Positions 1 through 10,548 of a DNA stretch of 64,000 bases are shown piece by piece. The notes below the pieces were generated by a model, which made no database searches, was not told the DNA's origin, and worked only from the letters and a program-made list of their open reading frames with translations. The translations under genes and the position numbers were made by a program. Origin of the DNA: Mytilinidion resinicola. Its lineage: Eukaryota; Ascomycota; Dothideomycetes; Mytilinidiales; Mytilinidiaceae. How positions within the stretch are numbered: the first letter of the stretch is position 1; each line of letters starts with the position of its first letter. Where the stretch lies: positions 865,410 to 929,409 of the forward strand of contig NW_022985449.1 in assembly GCF_010093595.1 (NCBI RefSeq). The letters run 5' to 3'.

Positions 1-329
1 TCATCTACGAGACAGCAGAAATGCAATCGTTCAAGTCACATTTCTCATCGATATGGAAGCAAAATACTGAGCGCGGGCTAGAGCAGCAATGGGTTGTAGT
101 TTTCTCTCCCACCGGATGCAAAGCAATGCTCGAGAGTTTGGACATGCTGGACGGCAATGGCAAAGTCAAATCTGATCCTAAGCGGCAGGGAATATCGATT
201 GCTACTATCGGGCCTACGACCCGAGACTATCTGGAGACTGAATTTGGATTTACCCCGGATGTTTGTGCAGAGCAGCCGAGTCCGGAAGGTATTGGAGCTG
301 CTATCGAATCGATGGCAAAGTCCCGTTAA
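1..329 (+). CDS. HEM4: Uroporphyrinogen-III synthase, C-terminal part (5' end outside window)
   Basis: This enzyme closes and inverts ring D of hydroxymethylbilane to give uroporphyrinogen III, the fourth step of heme synthesis in the cytosol. Only the last 109 or so codons are present; the frame is already open at base 3 and stops with TAA at 327-329. The visible part has the end-of-family signature: a hydrophobic VVVFSP strand followed by TGCKAMLE, then ISIATIGPTTRDYLE and a final PSPEGIGAAIESM helix. HemD proteins use the same 'fSPS.v..f....iaaIGpTTa..l...G....v.A..Ps.egl' ending. The first in-frame ATG (base 21) lies inside the protein and is not the start. The fragment is short but the motif order is characteristic. 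Confidence 0.85.
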   Translation, partial: IYETAEMQSFKSHFSSIWKQNTERGLEQQWVVVFSPTGCKAMLESLDMLDGNGKVKSDPKRQGISIATIGPTTRDYLETEFGFTPDVCAEQPSPEGIGAAIESMAKSR

Positions 330-980
330 TTAGACCTAGTTCGTAGTAAGGACAATATGCGCATCAAGAGCACGGGAAAAGCGTATACCAACGTATCAAA
401 ACCAGGTCTCTGAATTTACATCTGTAAGGATTGTTCGGCATTTTCAGTAGGAGTACCAATGTGACCATCCTTAGATTCTATCAGCGTACAAAACAAGGGA
501 CTGGATTACTTTTACGAAGTAGTTTGCATCAAGCCGACGAAGTATTACATTGTTAGTCACGTTGTGACGTCGCGTGAAAGACGCGTTTCTCGTGCATACT
601 TCACAAAAATGTCACGAATACGTCATCATCTCGCGAGTGGGGTTAAGGACCACAGACGCCCTCAGTTGGCCGCGACCTCAACGACGTGTCTACTTACATA
701 CACTGTGCGTCTCATTCCCATTGCGCATAAAGATCGATCAATTGCAGTCTGTCCAAAGCAGGTGAGCAATTCATCTACTACTGTCGCCAGCACCCTGTTG
801 TTTCGTTCTATTATATCATAAGTCAAAATGGTATAGCGGTTCAGCTGTTGCCCATACGCCTCATTGTCTCTCAGGTAGCATGTTTCTAGTACTAATGCCT
901 GGTGTCTTTTTTGCGTTTCGCTTGCGTTTCGCTTGCGTTTCGCTTGCGTTTGCGTAGCTGACGACACATTTCTAGATACC
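330..980. other. Intergenic spacer, HEM4 3' side to next promoter
   Basis: No supportable gene. The only open frames are short, or are antisense extensions of the next gene. The last 70 bases before the next ATG hold an 11-base tandem repeat, listed separately. Confidence 0.6.
911..951. repeat. 11-bp tandem repeat in a promoter or 5' leader
   Basis: The unit TTGCGTTTCGC repeats about 3.7 times with almost no variation, ending 30 bases before the ATG of the following gene. It probably lies in the 5' untranslated region or core promoter, where copy number could vary between strains (inference). Confidence 0.85.
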
Positions 981-2234
981 ATGGCCAGAACAAATCTCAG
1001 ATCACAGAATAAGGATCCAGCTTCGGGGACAAAGCGCAAAGCGGATGCCAATAGCTCACCCGAGTCTAAGCGGGGAAAGGACGATACGAAAAAGAAGCAG
1101 AAGACTATCGAGCAGACTGTGCTGGGAGAAGAGCATAGTGATGATAAAAAGGACAAGGATCTGCCGAAAGATGAAAACGAATCCGACGAAAAGCTCGGAG
1201 GGGAGGAAGAGGAACCTTCTACCGAGGGCGAAGATGGTAACATGGAGACGGAGACTAATGGCAAGGCTATTGAAAAGTCACCGGAACGTGCGAAAGCCAT
1301 GCCGTCGAATATCCTCGAAAAGGGTGTCATATACTTCTTTACTCGGAAGCGTGTAGGCATCGACGACGCAGAAAGTGCTGCAGACCTAAAGCGCACATAC
1401 TTTGTCATGCGACCTCTTCCCATCGGTGCCAAATTGGGCGAGGGATCTATTGACGAGTCCAAAAGCAACCGCCTCTTCGCACTTCCGAAGAAAGTATTTC
1501 CCAAGACGCCCAAGGACAGGTTCACGGCGTTCGTCGAGAAGGCCAACACCACCATGAAAGACCTGAAAGAGGAGTTCTTCCAGGGATCGACGTATGAAAC
1601 GCAGACCGCCGGAACGCGCCACAACCACCCGATTAATACAGTTGGCGAGGGTGTATATGCTATCACCCGGGTGGAGAACTCCACTCACCTGGTCTACATG
1701 CTTACCATCCCGTCCGAGCCAGGAGAGGTGCAGGAGGAGCTCGGACTACGGTCGCAAGGTAGTTTTGCCATAAGCATCAAGAATCCCACTCGGAAAGGTC
1801 CTGCCAATGCAAGTCTTCCACAAGGTCCAGATTTCCCAAAAGAGTATGTCCCTCGTTGGTTCACTCAAGTGCATTGCTGACGTCTCACTAGAATCATAGA
1901 AGAGTTCCGAGGACTGGCATGGGCAGAAGTGAAACCGAACTACCTCGACTATCCCAATGCTCAGATCCTTCTCATTGGCGAAGCGAACAACAATGACCTT
2001 GGGACAGCGGTCGAACCGACGTCCAAAGATCAGAAGAACGACGATAAGGAGACGCCGCTTGAAGAGATGGAGAAGCTAGAGCATGAGGACGAGTTGAGGG
2101 TTCAGCACCTGCATGGTACGTGTGTTGTCACTGGCGCTTGAATATGATGATGACTTCCTGCAGGCGATGACTCCGTGTTCGATGATCTGAAGATGAGCAA
2201 GTCGGAATATCCGAAGGTTCCTACGACCTGGTAA
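981..2234 (+). CDS. Conserved fungal protein, acidic/basic N-terminus, unknown role
   Basis: Three exons: 981-1843, 1892-2115 and 2164-2234. Both introns (48 bases each) have GTATGT or GTACGT donors and CAG/TAG acceptors, and the joins keep frame (385 residues). The first 120 residues are charged and low complexity (MARTNLRSQNKDP, KRKADANSS, many K/E/D), suggesting a nuclear localisation signal. A globular region follows: ILEKGVIYFFTRKRVG, FVMRPLPIGAKLGEG, FALPKKVFPKTPKDRF, then VGEGVYAITR, EEFRGLAWAEVKPNYLDYPNAQILLIGE. I recall relatives labelled 'BTB domain transcription factor' in ascomycetes, but I see no clear BTB fold and do not assign that function. The 981 ATG was preferred over the upstream frame because it begins the basic leader after the repeat. 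Exon structure is firm; function is unknown. Confidence 0.8.
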
Positions 2235-2620
2235 ATTAGCTAGGTAGGCGAAGTATAGGTACTATCAGGCCGCACTATTGGTGCAAATGGCAGGTAATTC
2301 AAAATGCAACGGTTTTATCTGAATGATGACCGTTACAAGCAAACGTCTAGAGAGTTTGATGTTTCCGGCGCACTAAAAATTGACCGTACTCCGAGCTTTT
2401 AGTTAGCGCAACAAGTCAAGGGTCGCACCATAAACATCTTCACGATGGATTTACTCATTTCACACCACGCGAAATATCAGTGTCGGATTGTTGAGCTATT
2501 TAATAGAGACAAAAGTTGGATTCTCTGATCAGTTCTATTGGAGTTTTAGTAGAAACAAGTCGGTCTTCCCGAGGCGCTCTGCAACTGCCTCTGGGAATTG
2601 CCTCAGGAAGTAAGAACCGC
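2235..2620. other. Convergent intergenic spacer
   Basis: Lies between the 3' ends of two convergent genes. It should hold both polyadenylation regions. I see nothing else. Confidence 0.5.
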
Positions 2621-3649
2621 CTAATTGCCCTCCTCGTTCATCAATCCCTCTTCATCCTCACCGCCTTCCTCGTCTTCGAGATCTTCAGCATCAGATGGAT
2701 ACCTAGATTCCTCCTCGTAGTCGAAAAGACATTGAAGGTCTCCCTCGTCAAAAATATACGGGTCTTCCTCAAGATCCTCGTCCTCATCGTCCTCCGCGTT
2801 ATCCTCACCATTAACTTCCTCTGCAGCCTCCACAACTCCTGGAATCCCCTTCTTATACCACTGCTTCGCCTCCTCCAGCATCTCCTTCCCACGCGGAAAA
2901 AGATTCTGCATCTCCTTCAACACTTTCCGCCTCAGCCGCTTCCTATCAAAGTCCCCGCACGGCATGAACCTCAGATTCTTCATGTTCTCAAGGCGAAGAA
3001 ATTGACACGCGTACACGATATACTCGCCATACTCGCTGAAGTACCATATGAACGTATCGTCCATGACATTCCAATGCATTAGGCGGACGATGAGGGAAAT
3101 TTGAGGGTTCTTGGCATAGATATCGCCAGCCAAACAATTGATGGAACCAAAGGGAAGATAGGAGACATTGCCGCTGAGCTCGAGCTCGATGCGAGACAAG
3201 TTGGCCAGGACAGCACGAGAGCACTCGTTTATGAACGTGGTGCAGTGGGTGATTGCAGACGAGTCGCCACGATCCTGGGTGCGGCCCGAGAACACTACGC
3301 TCGTGTTGAACTTCAGCGTCAGGCCGAGCGTCTCGGCGCGGAGTTGCTTGGAGACGAAGCGGAGCGGGTTCGCTTCAATTAGGTTCTGGTTGGGGGTGAT
3401 GGAGTTTGGTGAAGAGATTTGGAGGATTTGGCGGTTTGTGTGTCGGCAATATATGACGCGGTTGTTGGGTCCGGTGACAGCGTATTCGTAAATCATGTCG
3501 CGGAGTTCCTGTGGTAGGCGCATGAAATGGCATATGTCGCCGACAGTTGGAATAGAGGGATCGCGTGCGAGGTCAGAAGTGCTGCGGAGGGTTGGTCAGA
3601 TGGTCTAGTTCGAGTGGATGTGAGTAGAGGGGAAGACTTACGAAGACAT
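2621..3649 (-). CDS. Tandem-family gene A: LPxELRDMxYEYA (F-box/2EXR-like) protein, intact
   Basis: Two exons on the minus strand: 3649-3642 (ATGTCTTC) and 3581-2621, with a 60-base GTAAGT..CAG intron; 322 residues. The tiny first exon and phase-2 intron recur in siblings C and D, which supports this start. Residues 25-45 carry MRLPQELRDMIYEYA, resembling the short helical motif of fungal 2EXR/F-box-like proteins. RFVSKQLRAETLGLTLKFN follows, then a family-specific body with LRFMPCGD. Unlike its siblings it ends in a very acidic tail of about 60 residues rich in E and D. No catalytic residues are recognisable. Such proteins are common and unnamed in Dothideomycetes. A role as a substrate adaptor would be a guess. 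Confidence 0.75.
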
Positions 3650-4203
3650 AGTGGGTAGAGTGGTGCTGCTGGTGTGAGGTATGTGGATGGTGTTGGAGTG
3701 TGGGTTGTGGTATTTTATGGAGAGACTATGATGAGGGAGGCAAAGCTGCGGATTTCATGTGGCTGATTTAGTGAAGCTGTGAGCTTTGATGTAAGTGCAT
3801 CCTACGGCGAATGGGCATGGTGAAGGAATGGTGTCGACGAATCCAGAACCTCGAGCTCATATATTCTTCAACGCATTTGTAAAGCACAGACCAACATGAT
3901 ACACTTCCAATATGTTTTCGCCCACCTTCCCCGCTGTAGGGGCCCGGCAAGATACCAGGCTTGTCAAGACTCTCGTTCAGATTGCCCCAAGAATTCTTTG
4001 AGACACTTCAAGCCGTGGCAAGCCATTCTGCACAGACTTTTCTCAAACACATATCAATCCCCCGAAACCGAGACTGGGATTTTCTATTGACATCACTTTG
4101 TATTCTGTTTCCGGCAGTTTTCGAGCGTCAGAATTTCTATACCCATACCACTCATCGCACTCATAACACCTTCAATACTACCAGAAAGGAAGGGTTAGTC
4201 CGA
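3650..4203. other. Spacer between family genes A and B
   Basis: Contains the gene A promoter side (an ATAAAA-type stretch on the minus strand near 3708-3716) and the 3' flank of gene B. No independent gene is seen. Confidence 0.5.
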
Positions 4204-5165
4204 CTACGCTCTCATTCCATGCCGTCGATGCTCTGTCCGAAACCAAAGCTTGCCGTATGACCAGGAATCAGGATCTCTTCCCGCCCAATCCCATCGTCCA
4301 TCCACCCACTTTGCTGCCTGGACTCCTTGAGACCAGTCCGCCCCATCTACAATACCGCCCGAAACCCCCTCCGGATAGAATCGGTTCGTCTCGTCCACAT
4401 GTCTCTGTGGATTAGACCACGTAATCCCTGTGGCCCGGCAATAGTCTCTGAGACTATTCAGATACGCATCTTCGTCGAACAATCGACTTAATGGCGCCAC
4501 TTTGAGATTATTTGCCGGTCCGAGGTCTCCCGCAAACTGCGATCCATCAAGCCACATCCCGAAATAGAAAAAGATCCTGAACTTGTGAGCTGCGTATTCC
4601 CAATCAAGCACACGGATCGTAATGATGATGTGTGGATTATCAGAGCAGAAGCGGGAAAGAGGTCCTTTGATGAGCGGGTATGGAAGCGCCTCAACGTCTC
4701 CTTCGACATGGAGGACAACATCCTTCAGCTTCTTTAGGCTAGTCTCGCTGCACTCTTGGAGGAAGGCAAGGCATTGCTCAATCGCGCACTCGTTCCCATC
4801 ACCGAACGTCGTCTCATCGCCCTTGAAAAGAATCTCTTTGTTGAACTTTAGAGTCAAGCCGACTGTTTCCGCGCGCAGTTGCTTGGAAACATATTGCAGT
4901 TGGTTCACCTTGACCATAGGTCAGTTCGGATTGTGAGGTTGTGAGACCTTGAGGGCTTGCTTGGCGAAGTACTGGCACAAGACGACACGGCCCTCCGGAG
5001 AAGTGATGGCGTATTCATAGACCATGTCGCGGAGTTCTTGCGGGAGGCTTAGGAAGAAGCATGTTCCATCGGCCGGCGGGTGCGAGGGATCGGCAACACT
5101 GTCAGAGATGGTCAGTTCAGGAGCAAATTAAACAGATCTAGAAAGGGATCTTACGGCTTGTCCAT
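4204..5165 (-). CDS. Tandem-family gene B, with in-frame TGA (possible pseudogene or micro-intron)
   Basis: Exon 1 is 5165-5155 (MDKP) and the main exon 5098-4204, with a GTAAGA..CAG intron of 56 bases. The start differs from A, C and D, but the intron position and phase match. The frame reads FFLSLPQELRDMVYEYAITS, then meets TGA at 4923-4921 and continues in the same frame with VNQLQYVSKQLRAETVGLTLKFN to a normal stop. Either the gene is broken, or a 39-base segment (GTCTCA donor, CTGAC branch, AAG acceptor, length divisible by three) is removed as an intron. A fallback start at the ATG at 4917 would give 237 residues lacking the LPxELR motif. The C-terminal tail is Trp-rich (QGVQAAKWVDGRWDWAG) and unlike A. 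RNA reads would decide. Confidence 0.55.
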
Positions 5166-5650
5166 GGTGGTTGTTGAGGTACCTAATCGGGTATTGGTTG
5201 ATATTAGGTTTGGAGAGGTGATCGAGAGTAAAAGAGAGGCTGTGACGTGGCAGAGAGGTGTGCAAGGTGGAAGTGAGAGAGGTTCCTTGGGTGATTTAAG
5301 CGAAGAAAGCGAAGAAAGCGGGGCAAGATCCGTTGTGGTGAATATTTGGGGGAAAAGTTTATGGTACGGGTCACGTGATGAGGTTTAGAGAGACAAGACA
5401 GTAGGCTAATTACATGGGTAGGAGAGCATGGTATTAGGTTGGATCTTATGGTAAGGCTTAAGGCTTACGTGTATCTACTCGTTGAAGCTTTCTGAGAACC
5501 ATCAGTCCCGGATATGAGGAGGAAGAGCAACTTCCGCTCCATCTACGGTATCATCACCTCCAGAAACCCCCAGCGTTCGCTATCTCCCGCTCAAGCTAGC
5601 CAAGGCTAGCCAAGGTATGATACCCGGACCAGACGCACTCTCTAGGTCTC
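5166..5650. other. Spacer between family genes B and C
   Basis: Promoter side of gene B and 3' flank of gene C. A short direct duplication (GCTAGCCAAG twice) occurs near 5595-5615. No gene is seen. Confidence 0.5.
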
Positions 5651-6458
5651 TTACCAGCTTGGTCGATCTGCACCAGAAATCCCTTTATCGTACCACTCCT
5701 TCGCCTCGGTGACCTGCACCGGAGGCATGCATCGAGACATGACTGCTTCATCGGGCAGACTTCCGGAGGGCACAACCCGCAAGTTGGATGCAGTTCCGAG
5801 CATTCCCAGGTCACAAAAGTGGCGCACGACAAATCCTGTCTCAGAGAAGCGGGCCGCGATCCGGAAATCCTCATATTCGCAATGCTTAAGAGCCCAATTG
5901 GTAAGACGGAGCTTGACCAAGACGTGCGGATTCGCGGCACAAAATTCGGAGAGTGGGCGGCCGATATCGCTCCAAGAGAGAGCGCAGACTGGATAGCAAA
6001 CGTGAGGGGGTTCGGGGAACTCGATCAAGAGTGTTGCGAGCTTCGAGATCGAAGTTGGTGTGCATTCCGCTAAGAAGGTGAGGCAATCGCTTAGACTCTT
6101 TGGGGTTTGGTCCGAATTGCTGGTAAAGTCCTCACTGAAGAAGCGGACGGACTTGTTGAGCTTTAGAGTGAGGCCGACTGTCTCAGCACGCAGTTGCTTG
6201 GAGACGTATTGCAGCTCGTTGAAGCTTCGGACTTGACTGTATAGGTTGATATATCCGATTTCGCCGTCCACTACAGTGACATAGTCCGATTCGCTAGTGA
6301 TCGCGTATTCGTAGACCATGTCACGGAGCTCTCGGGGGAGGCGTAGAAAGTGGCAAGTGCCGTCTCTTGAAGGGATCGAGGGGTCGGTGACGCTGTATCT
6401 TTATGGTTAGATCGATAAGTTTGGAGTGTGAGAATGTAGAGGGGGCTTACGAGGACAT
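5651..6458 (-). CDS. Tandem-family gene C: LPxELRDMxYEYA protein, intact
   Basis: Exon 1 is 6458-6451 (ATGTCCTC) and exon 2 is 6392-5651, with a 58-base GTAAGC..CAG intron; 249 residues. The N-terminus reads SVTDPSIPSRDGTCHFLRLPRELRDMVYEYAIT, then NELQYVSKQLRAETVGLTLKLN, AECTPTSISKLATLLIEFPEPP, LSEFCAANPHVLVKLRLTNW and SNLRVVPSGSLPDE, ending EAKEWYDKGISGADRPSW. It lacks the acidic tail of A and is probably closest to D, sharing the 'tCTPaSISnLAT' block and NPHV/HPHV. It is divergently transcribed from D across a 297-base spacer with TATA-like elements on both sides. Function unknown. Confidence 0.75.
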
Positions 6459-6562
6459 GGTGGGTACTTGGAGATACGTAGGTATGGTGCTTTCTGGTGA
6501 GGTGTGTGTCCTGTTGAGAGACTGTACAGTAGAAAACAGGTTCTTTTGTGGGAGTGCGGTCC

Positions 6563-6568
6563 TTTATA
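6563..6568 (-). promoter_or_regulatory. TATA-like box for family gene C
   Basis: TATAAAGG on the minus strand, about 105 bases upstream of the gene C ATG. The mirror gene D has the same octamer. Confidence 0.45.
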
Positions 6569-6672
6569 TGGCGATCTAAGCGGCCGAATTTTGAAGTAGT
6601 GAACGTGACCGGCAATTACGGTGAATTGGGCCAAATCAATTATCCCACGCAATGTTTAGCTTCTTTCCACCC

Positions 6673-6678
6673 TATAAA
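6673..6678 (+). promoter_or_regulatory. TATA-like box for family gene D
   Basis: TATAAAGG about 80 bases upstream of the gene D ATG, followed by a pyrimidine/CA-rich stretch (CACAACACCATACCCACAAC) typical of fungal transcription start regions. Confidence 0.5.
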
Positions 6679-6755
6679 GGTTCTTCATCTCTACCTGATA
6701 ACCTCGTAGCTGAGTTGAACCACAACACCATACCCACAACTACACCCAAACCACC

Positions 6756-7529
6756 ATGTCTTCGTGAGTCCCCTTTTAGATAAACCCAGTTCTACCTCAT
6801 CAACTAACTCCTACAGCATCACCGACCCTTCCGTACCACCATTCGATGGAAGTTGTCATTTCCTAGGTCTCCCGCGTGAACTTCGCGATGAGATCTACGG
6901 ATATGCTCTCACCAGCAACAAAGATTTCATCACCAATAACGAGCTCGGAAGCATCAACCAACTGCAATACGTCTCCGAGCAGCTACGCGCCAAAACCCTA
7001 GGGGTTGACCCTCAAGCTTAACAAAGTAGTCCACTTCACATGCGGCAACGATGTCGCCAGGATGAGCATCGCTGAAAAAATCAAGTATCACAATCAGTGT
7101 TTCAGCTTCCTGACCACATGCACTCCAGCCTCTATTTCGAATCTCGCCACCATCCAGATTGAGCTCCTATCGGGATTCAGCAGGAGTGATCCACTATCCG
7201 TTAGGATCTGGTGCCGTGCTCACCCACACGTCACGGTTAAGCTCCGAATAGAACGCTGGACATTCAAAAATGCAAAGAGGATCTATCGGTTCGTTAGAGA
7301 GGGCCAGTCCATGGCTCGGCAGTGGTTTGGGGGAGAACCCGGACGCCTTCCTAACTTGCGGATCCTGCCTTTCGGGAACGTCGATGAAGAGGTACTTAGT
7401 CAACAATTGTCGAAGGAATTGATCTATCGATGTGGCACGATTGCTTATACTACTGCAATGGAGAAGTGCCTGTCTCGGTTAAAAAGGTGCTTTTCGGAAG
7501 GATTGTCTGGAGATCCAGCAGAGATTTAA
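6756..7529 (+). pseudogene. Tandem-family gene D, broken by a one-base frameshift
   Basis: Exon 1 is 6756-6763 (ATGTCTTC) and exon 2 starts at 6817 after a GTGAGT..CAG intron, as in A and C. The frame reads MSSITDPSVPPFDGSCHFLG, LPRELRDEIYGYALTSN, then INQLQYVSEQLRAKTLG and runs into a stop at 7019. The next frame (+1) continues exactly where the family should, LTLKLNKVVHF, through CTPASISNLATIQIEL, HPHVTVKLRIERW and LRILPFGNVDEE to a stop at 7529. Removing one G from the GGGG run at 7001-7004 would restore the family frame. It is therefore either a recent pseudogene or a homopolymer assembly error. If the latter, this is an ordinary paralogue of about 240 residues. Confidence 0.8.
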
Positions 7530-8289
7530 GAGATGTGTGCTAGGGGGACCAGAGGGCGCAGTTGCTCTCGAGGTTGTTGACTGGCTACCATAGGGCAGAA
7601 ATTGGGTTGCTCCTGGGCATTTCAGAGTCGAATAGGCCTGAGTTTGACTCATCAAGTCAGCCCTGCTAAAAGGCCTGGACTTTCTTCCTTTCTCTTTCTT
7701 CCAATTGAAATTACACTTGTTTTACTATTGGTAGATGATTCGAGGCTGACTGTTATTAGAAAATATCGTGAATCTGACTGAATCTTCGTGAAAATCGGCT
7801 AATGGAATGGTTGCCCAAATCAGCCAGGAATACATTGCATCGGACTTGACATCCCGTCCTAACTTTTGAAAACTCACGGAGGCACCCCGAGCGGTCGCAA
7901 ATGGCTGTACACTAAGCTTCCTCTAGTTACTCACATAAATTTGTAGCAGCGTGTCACATATCATTCGTGCACGCCCGTCCACTGCTGTCTGAGGTGGCCC
8001 AGTGACCTCACCGATTGTCCAAAGTAATGAGGCTCAGACTTCTCTGGGTATGTCGAGGCGCCTATCACAGTGGGAAGCAATGAAGCGAAAGTGAGTCTAG
8101 GATGATGGATCTAGAAGAGGAGTATAGCATTTGGCTAGAGTCCTAGCAAATTCCAAAGCCACTGAGACAACCGAAATTTCTTTGCAGTATAGAGCTCATC
8201 CGACAACATCCGAAAACAAGCTGAGGGCAGCTGGACGCCGTCAAACCATAGCACACACTCCTCGGGTTCCTCATAGCTCCGAGCATTGT
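7530..8289. other. Spacer between family members D and E
   Basis: No gene. The 3' flanks of two convergent family members meet here. The open frame at 8135-8380 on the minus strand overlaps the E relic in another frame and has no family match. Confidence 0.5.
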
Positions 8290-9099
8290 TCATTGATGCC
8301 GTAGCATCGGAAATTCCCTTCTGATGAAATGGGGACTCACCAAGCTCTGCTTGCCCACCACAATGACCTCCGCCAACCACCTAACCGTATGTTCTGAGAA
8401 TTGCTCAGCGTGGCGAAGACGCCGGCGCCTGGAAAAGCCTTGCCTGACGATTTCACTGTCAAAGAGCTCCTGGTACGGGGCCAACTGCAGATTAGTAGCG
8501 ATTCCAAGCTCGTCTGCCTGTCGCTTTAACTCTAGGCGGTACCCAATGCGAAGGAAGTCATGCACCTCGCTAGCTTGATCGAAGTACCAATCGCCGATGA
8601 TGACCTTGACTCACAGGTGCGGATTCGCAAGGCAGATCCTGTCGAGTGTGCCGCCAATTTTGGCATACGGAGCGTCGTCAGCGTTTGGTATCTCGATGAC
8701 AATAGAGCGAATGTTCGCAAGAGAATTAGGCGTGTAGGCGGCTAGGAAGCTGATGCATTTATCAACAGCTGACTCCGAGCAGTCGCTATAGTACGATCCG
8801 GGTTATTGATACTCGGAAACCAAGAAAGTTCTGTCGTAGAATTCGACGTGCTTGTTGAATTTTAGAGTTAGACCCGCTGTTTCAACGCGCATTTGCTTGC
8901 AAACGTGTCGAAGCTGATTGACCTCCGTGCAATTACTCTGCGTAAACTCAAGGCGCGTGAAAGGTTGGTGAGACTCGTCCGCAGCCAGGGTGATGTATTC
9001 GTTGCATACGATGCGGCCGTCAGGTTCGGGGCTCGTGAGAGCATATTCGTAAATCATGTTTCTAATTTCTCTAGCCGGACGGAAATGGAAGCCTACCAT
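8290..9099 (-). pseudogene. Tandem-family relic E with two in-frame stops
   Basis: One continuous reading frame is recognisable from 9099 down to 8290 but is interrupted by TAA (8805-8803) and TGA (8613-8611). Pieces in order: FRPAREIRNMIYEYALTSP, VNQLRHVCKQMRVETAGLT, [TAA], a CISFLAAYTPNSLANIRSI block equal to the 'FLaeCTPtSIskL' block of C, LANPHL [TGA] VKVIIGDWYF equal to 'NPHVLVKLRLTNW', then LGIATNLQLAPYQELFD. Both stops sit at alignable family positions and neither is bracketed by plausible splice sites, so decay is the simple explanation. No conserved ATGTCTTC first exon was found upstream. It is the most diverged of the five members. Confidence 0.8.
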
Positions 9100-10548
9100 C
9101 AGATTTGCCTCAGCTCGTTACCGTACTGAGCTACAAGTCCGGATGCCCTGTTGTATCACTTCTTGGATACCCTTCTTGGTTGCCATGGAGTATTGTGAGA
9201 AGATTGCGTCATCCCCCAAGGTAGCCGGTCGATCAAGAGCCTCCAATAGCCGTCTGAGATTCAGGCGCCTCAAGCTCTATATGCTGTCCTAGTATTTTGG
9301 ACCTTATGTCGACACCCCAAGTAGTGGCAAGAGAAGATTCCCTTGCACTAGAAGAAAATCGCGTCATGAACTTGAGCCAACGGTTGTCTACCTCCTACAA
9401 TACCCTCCTGATCTGGTTCGTCCGTTCCTCGACTGTGGTGAAGACAACGTTCTTTGGACATTAGACTGATGCCAGTGCTCTAAACTCCAAGGTTAAACGA
9501 AAGAGTATTGCGTGGGAGGCGGTGTGCAATGCAAGGTGGGGAGAATGCCAAGACAGCGCAACGAATATATGACGGTGTAATTTACCTTTGCGTCCGGCCA
9601 GAAAGCTTCTTACTGTCTCACTACCACCAGGAGCCCTTCAATGCCCTGCGTACCCTCCCAAACGCAACGCCATTAGCCCACAAAATCAAAGATCCGATCA
9701 GGCGCGAACCATGCCACCACCGCATTTTTCACCATACTTAACACAGCTCACAGCAGTACACCCAGCTCAAAGGGTTATCAAGAATTTCTCATTCTCATAT
9801 TCCAAAAACCCATCTTGGGGCCAACTATCTCATGAAAAAGAAGCGACGAAAAAGAAGTATGCCCACGCATTAAAAACCATGGCAAATTAGGCTTTCGCTT
9901 ACATACATTGTTGCCCATGCCCAATGCTGCCCAGAGAAAATGAGCAAATCCCCCCAAGCATAACAAATCGTCGTCGTGTCGAACATGGGTCGTCGTGAAG
10001 AAAGAAAAGAGAAAGTTGAAAATCTGAAAGCACCCCCAACCTCATGTGAACCATTCAAGTTGCCCAGCCCGGCATCCTCTCTCCTTCATGCATTAAAGAA
10101 AAGAGGCTATAAGATCGTTAGACCAAGGACATGATGTATAGGTTCGTCATCATTCGGCGTCAAATGCACAAGATCTAAGGAAAACAAACAAGAGTGAAGG
10201 TTTGGCCGGGTCATCGGAGTTGGCAAGTATAAAGAAGCCAAAGGACCACGCGCACAAAAAGTGGTTCAGAGAAGTGAATTGTACAAAAGAGACGAAGGCC
10301 GAGACGATCTGGAAAAGGTATGCAGATTCTCAGCATAGTAAACATCCACAAGATGGAAAAAGCTTTTTGTAGTGTCGTAAATGCAGGACCGGGTCCAGTG
10401 GATCCCCGAGTCGGTGAATTTTGAGTGTCAAGAACACAGGTTATGCAATAATGCTCGCTCGCTCGTGGCTAACGCAAAACAAACGCCCGAAATGCAATTG
10501 TGGTCCTGTGAGGTAGACCCTGAGAGGAGGAGACAGGAGTGGAGTGGA
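9100..10548. other. Long spacer, 3' side of the WTEE-domain gene
   Basis: No supportable gene. The right half (about 9,750-10,548), rich in AAAG/GAAA runs, is probably the long 3' untranslated region of the next minus-strand gene (inference). The open frames on both strands are short and lack domains. Confidence 0.5.

Noticed and set aside
662..1684. 340-codon minus-strand frame
   Set aside because: Antisense to the conserved three-exon gene; Ser/Phe-rich mirror of its charged codons.
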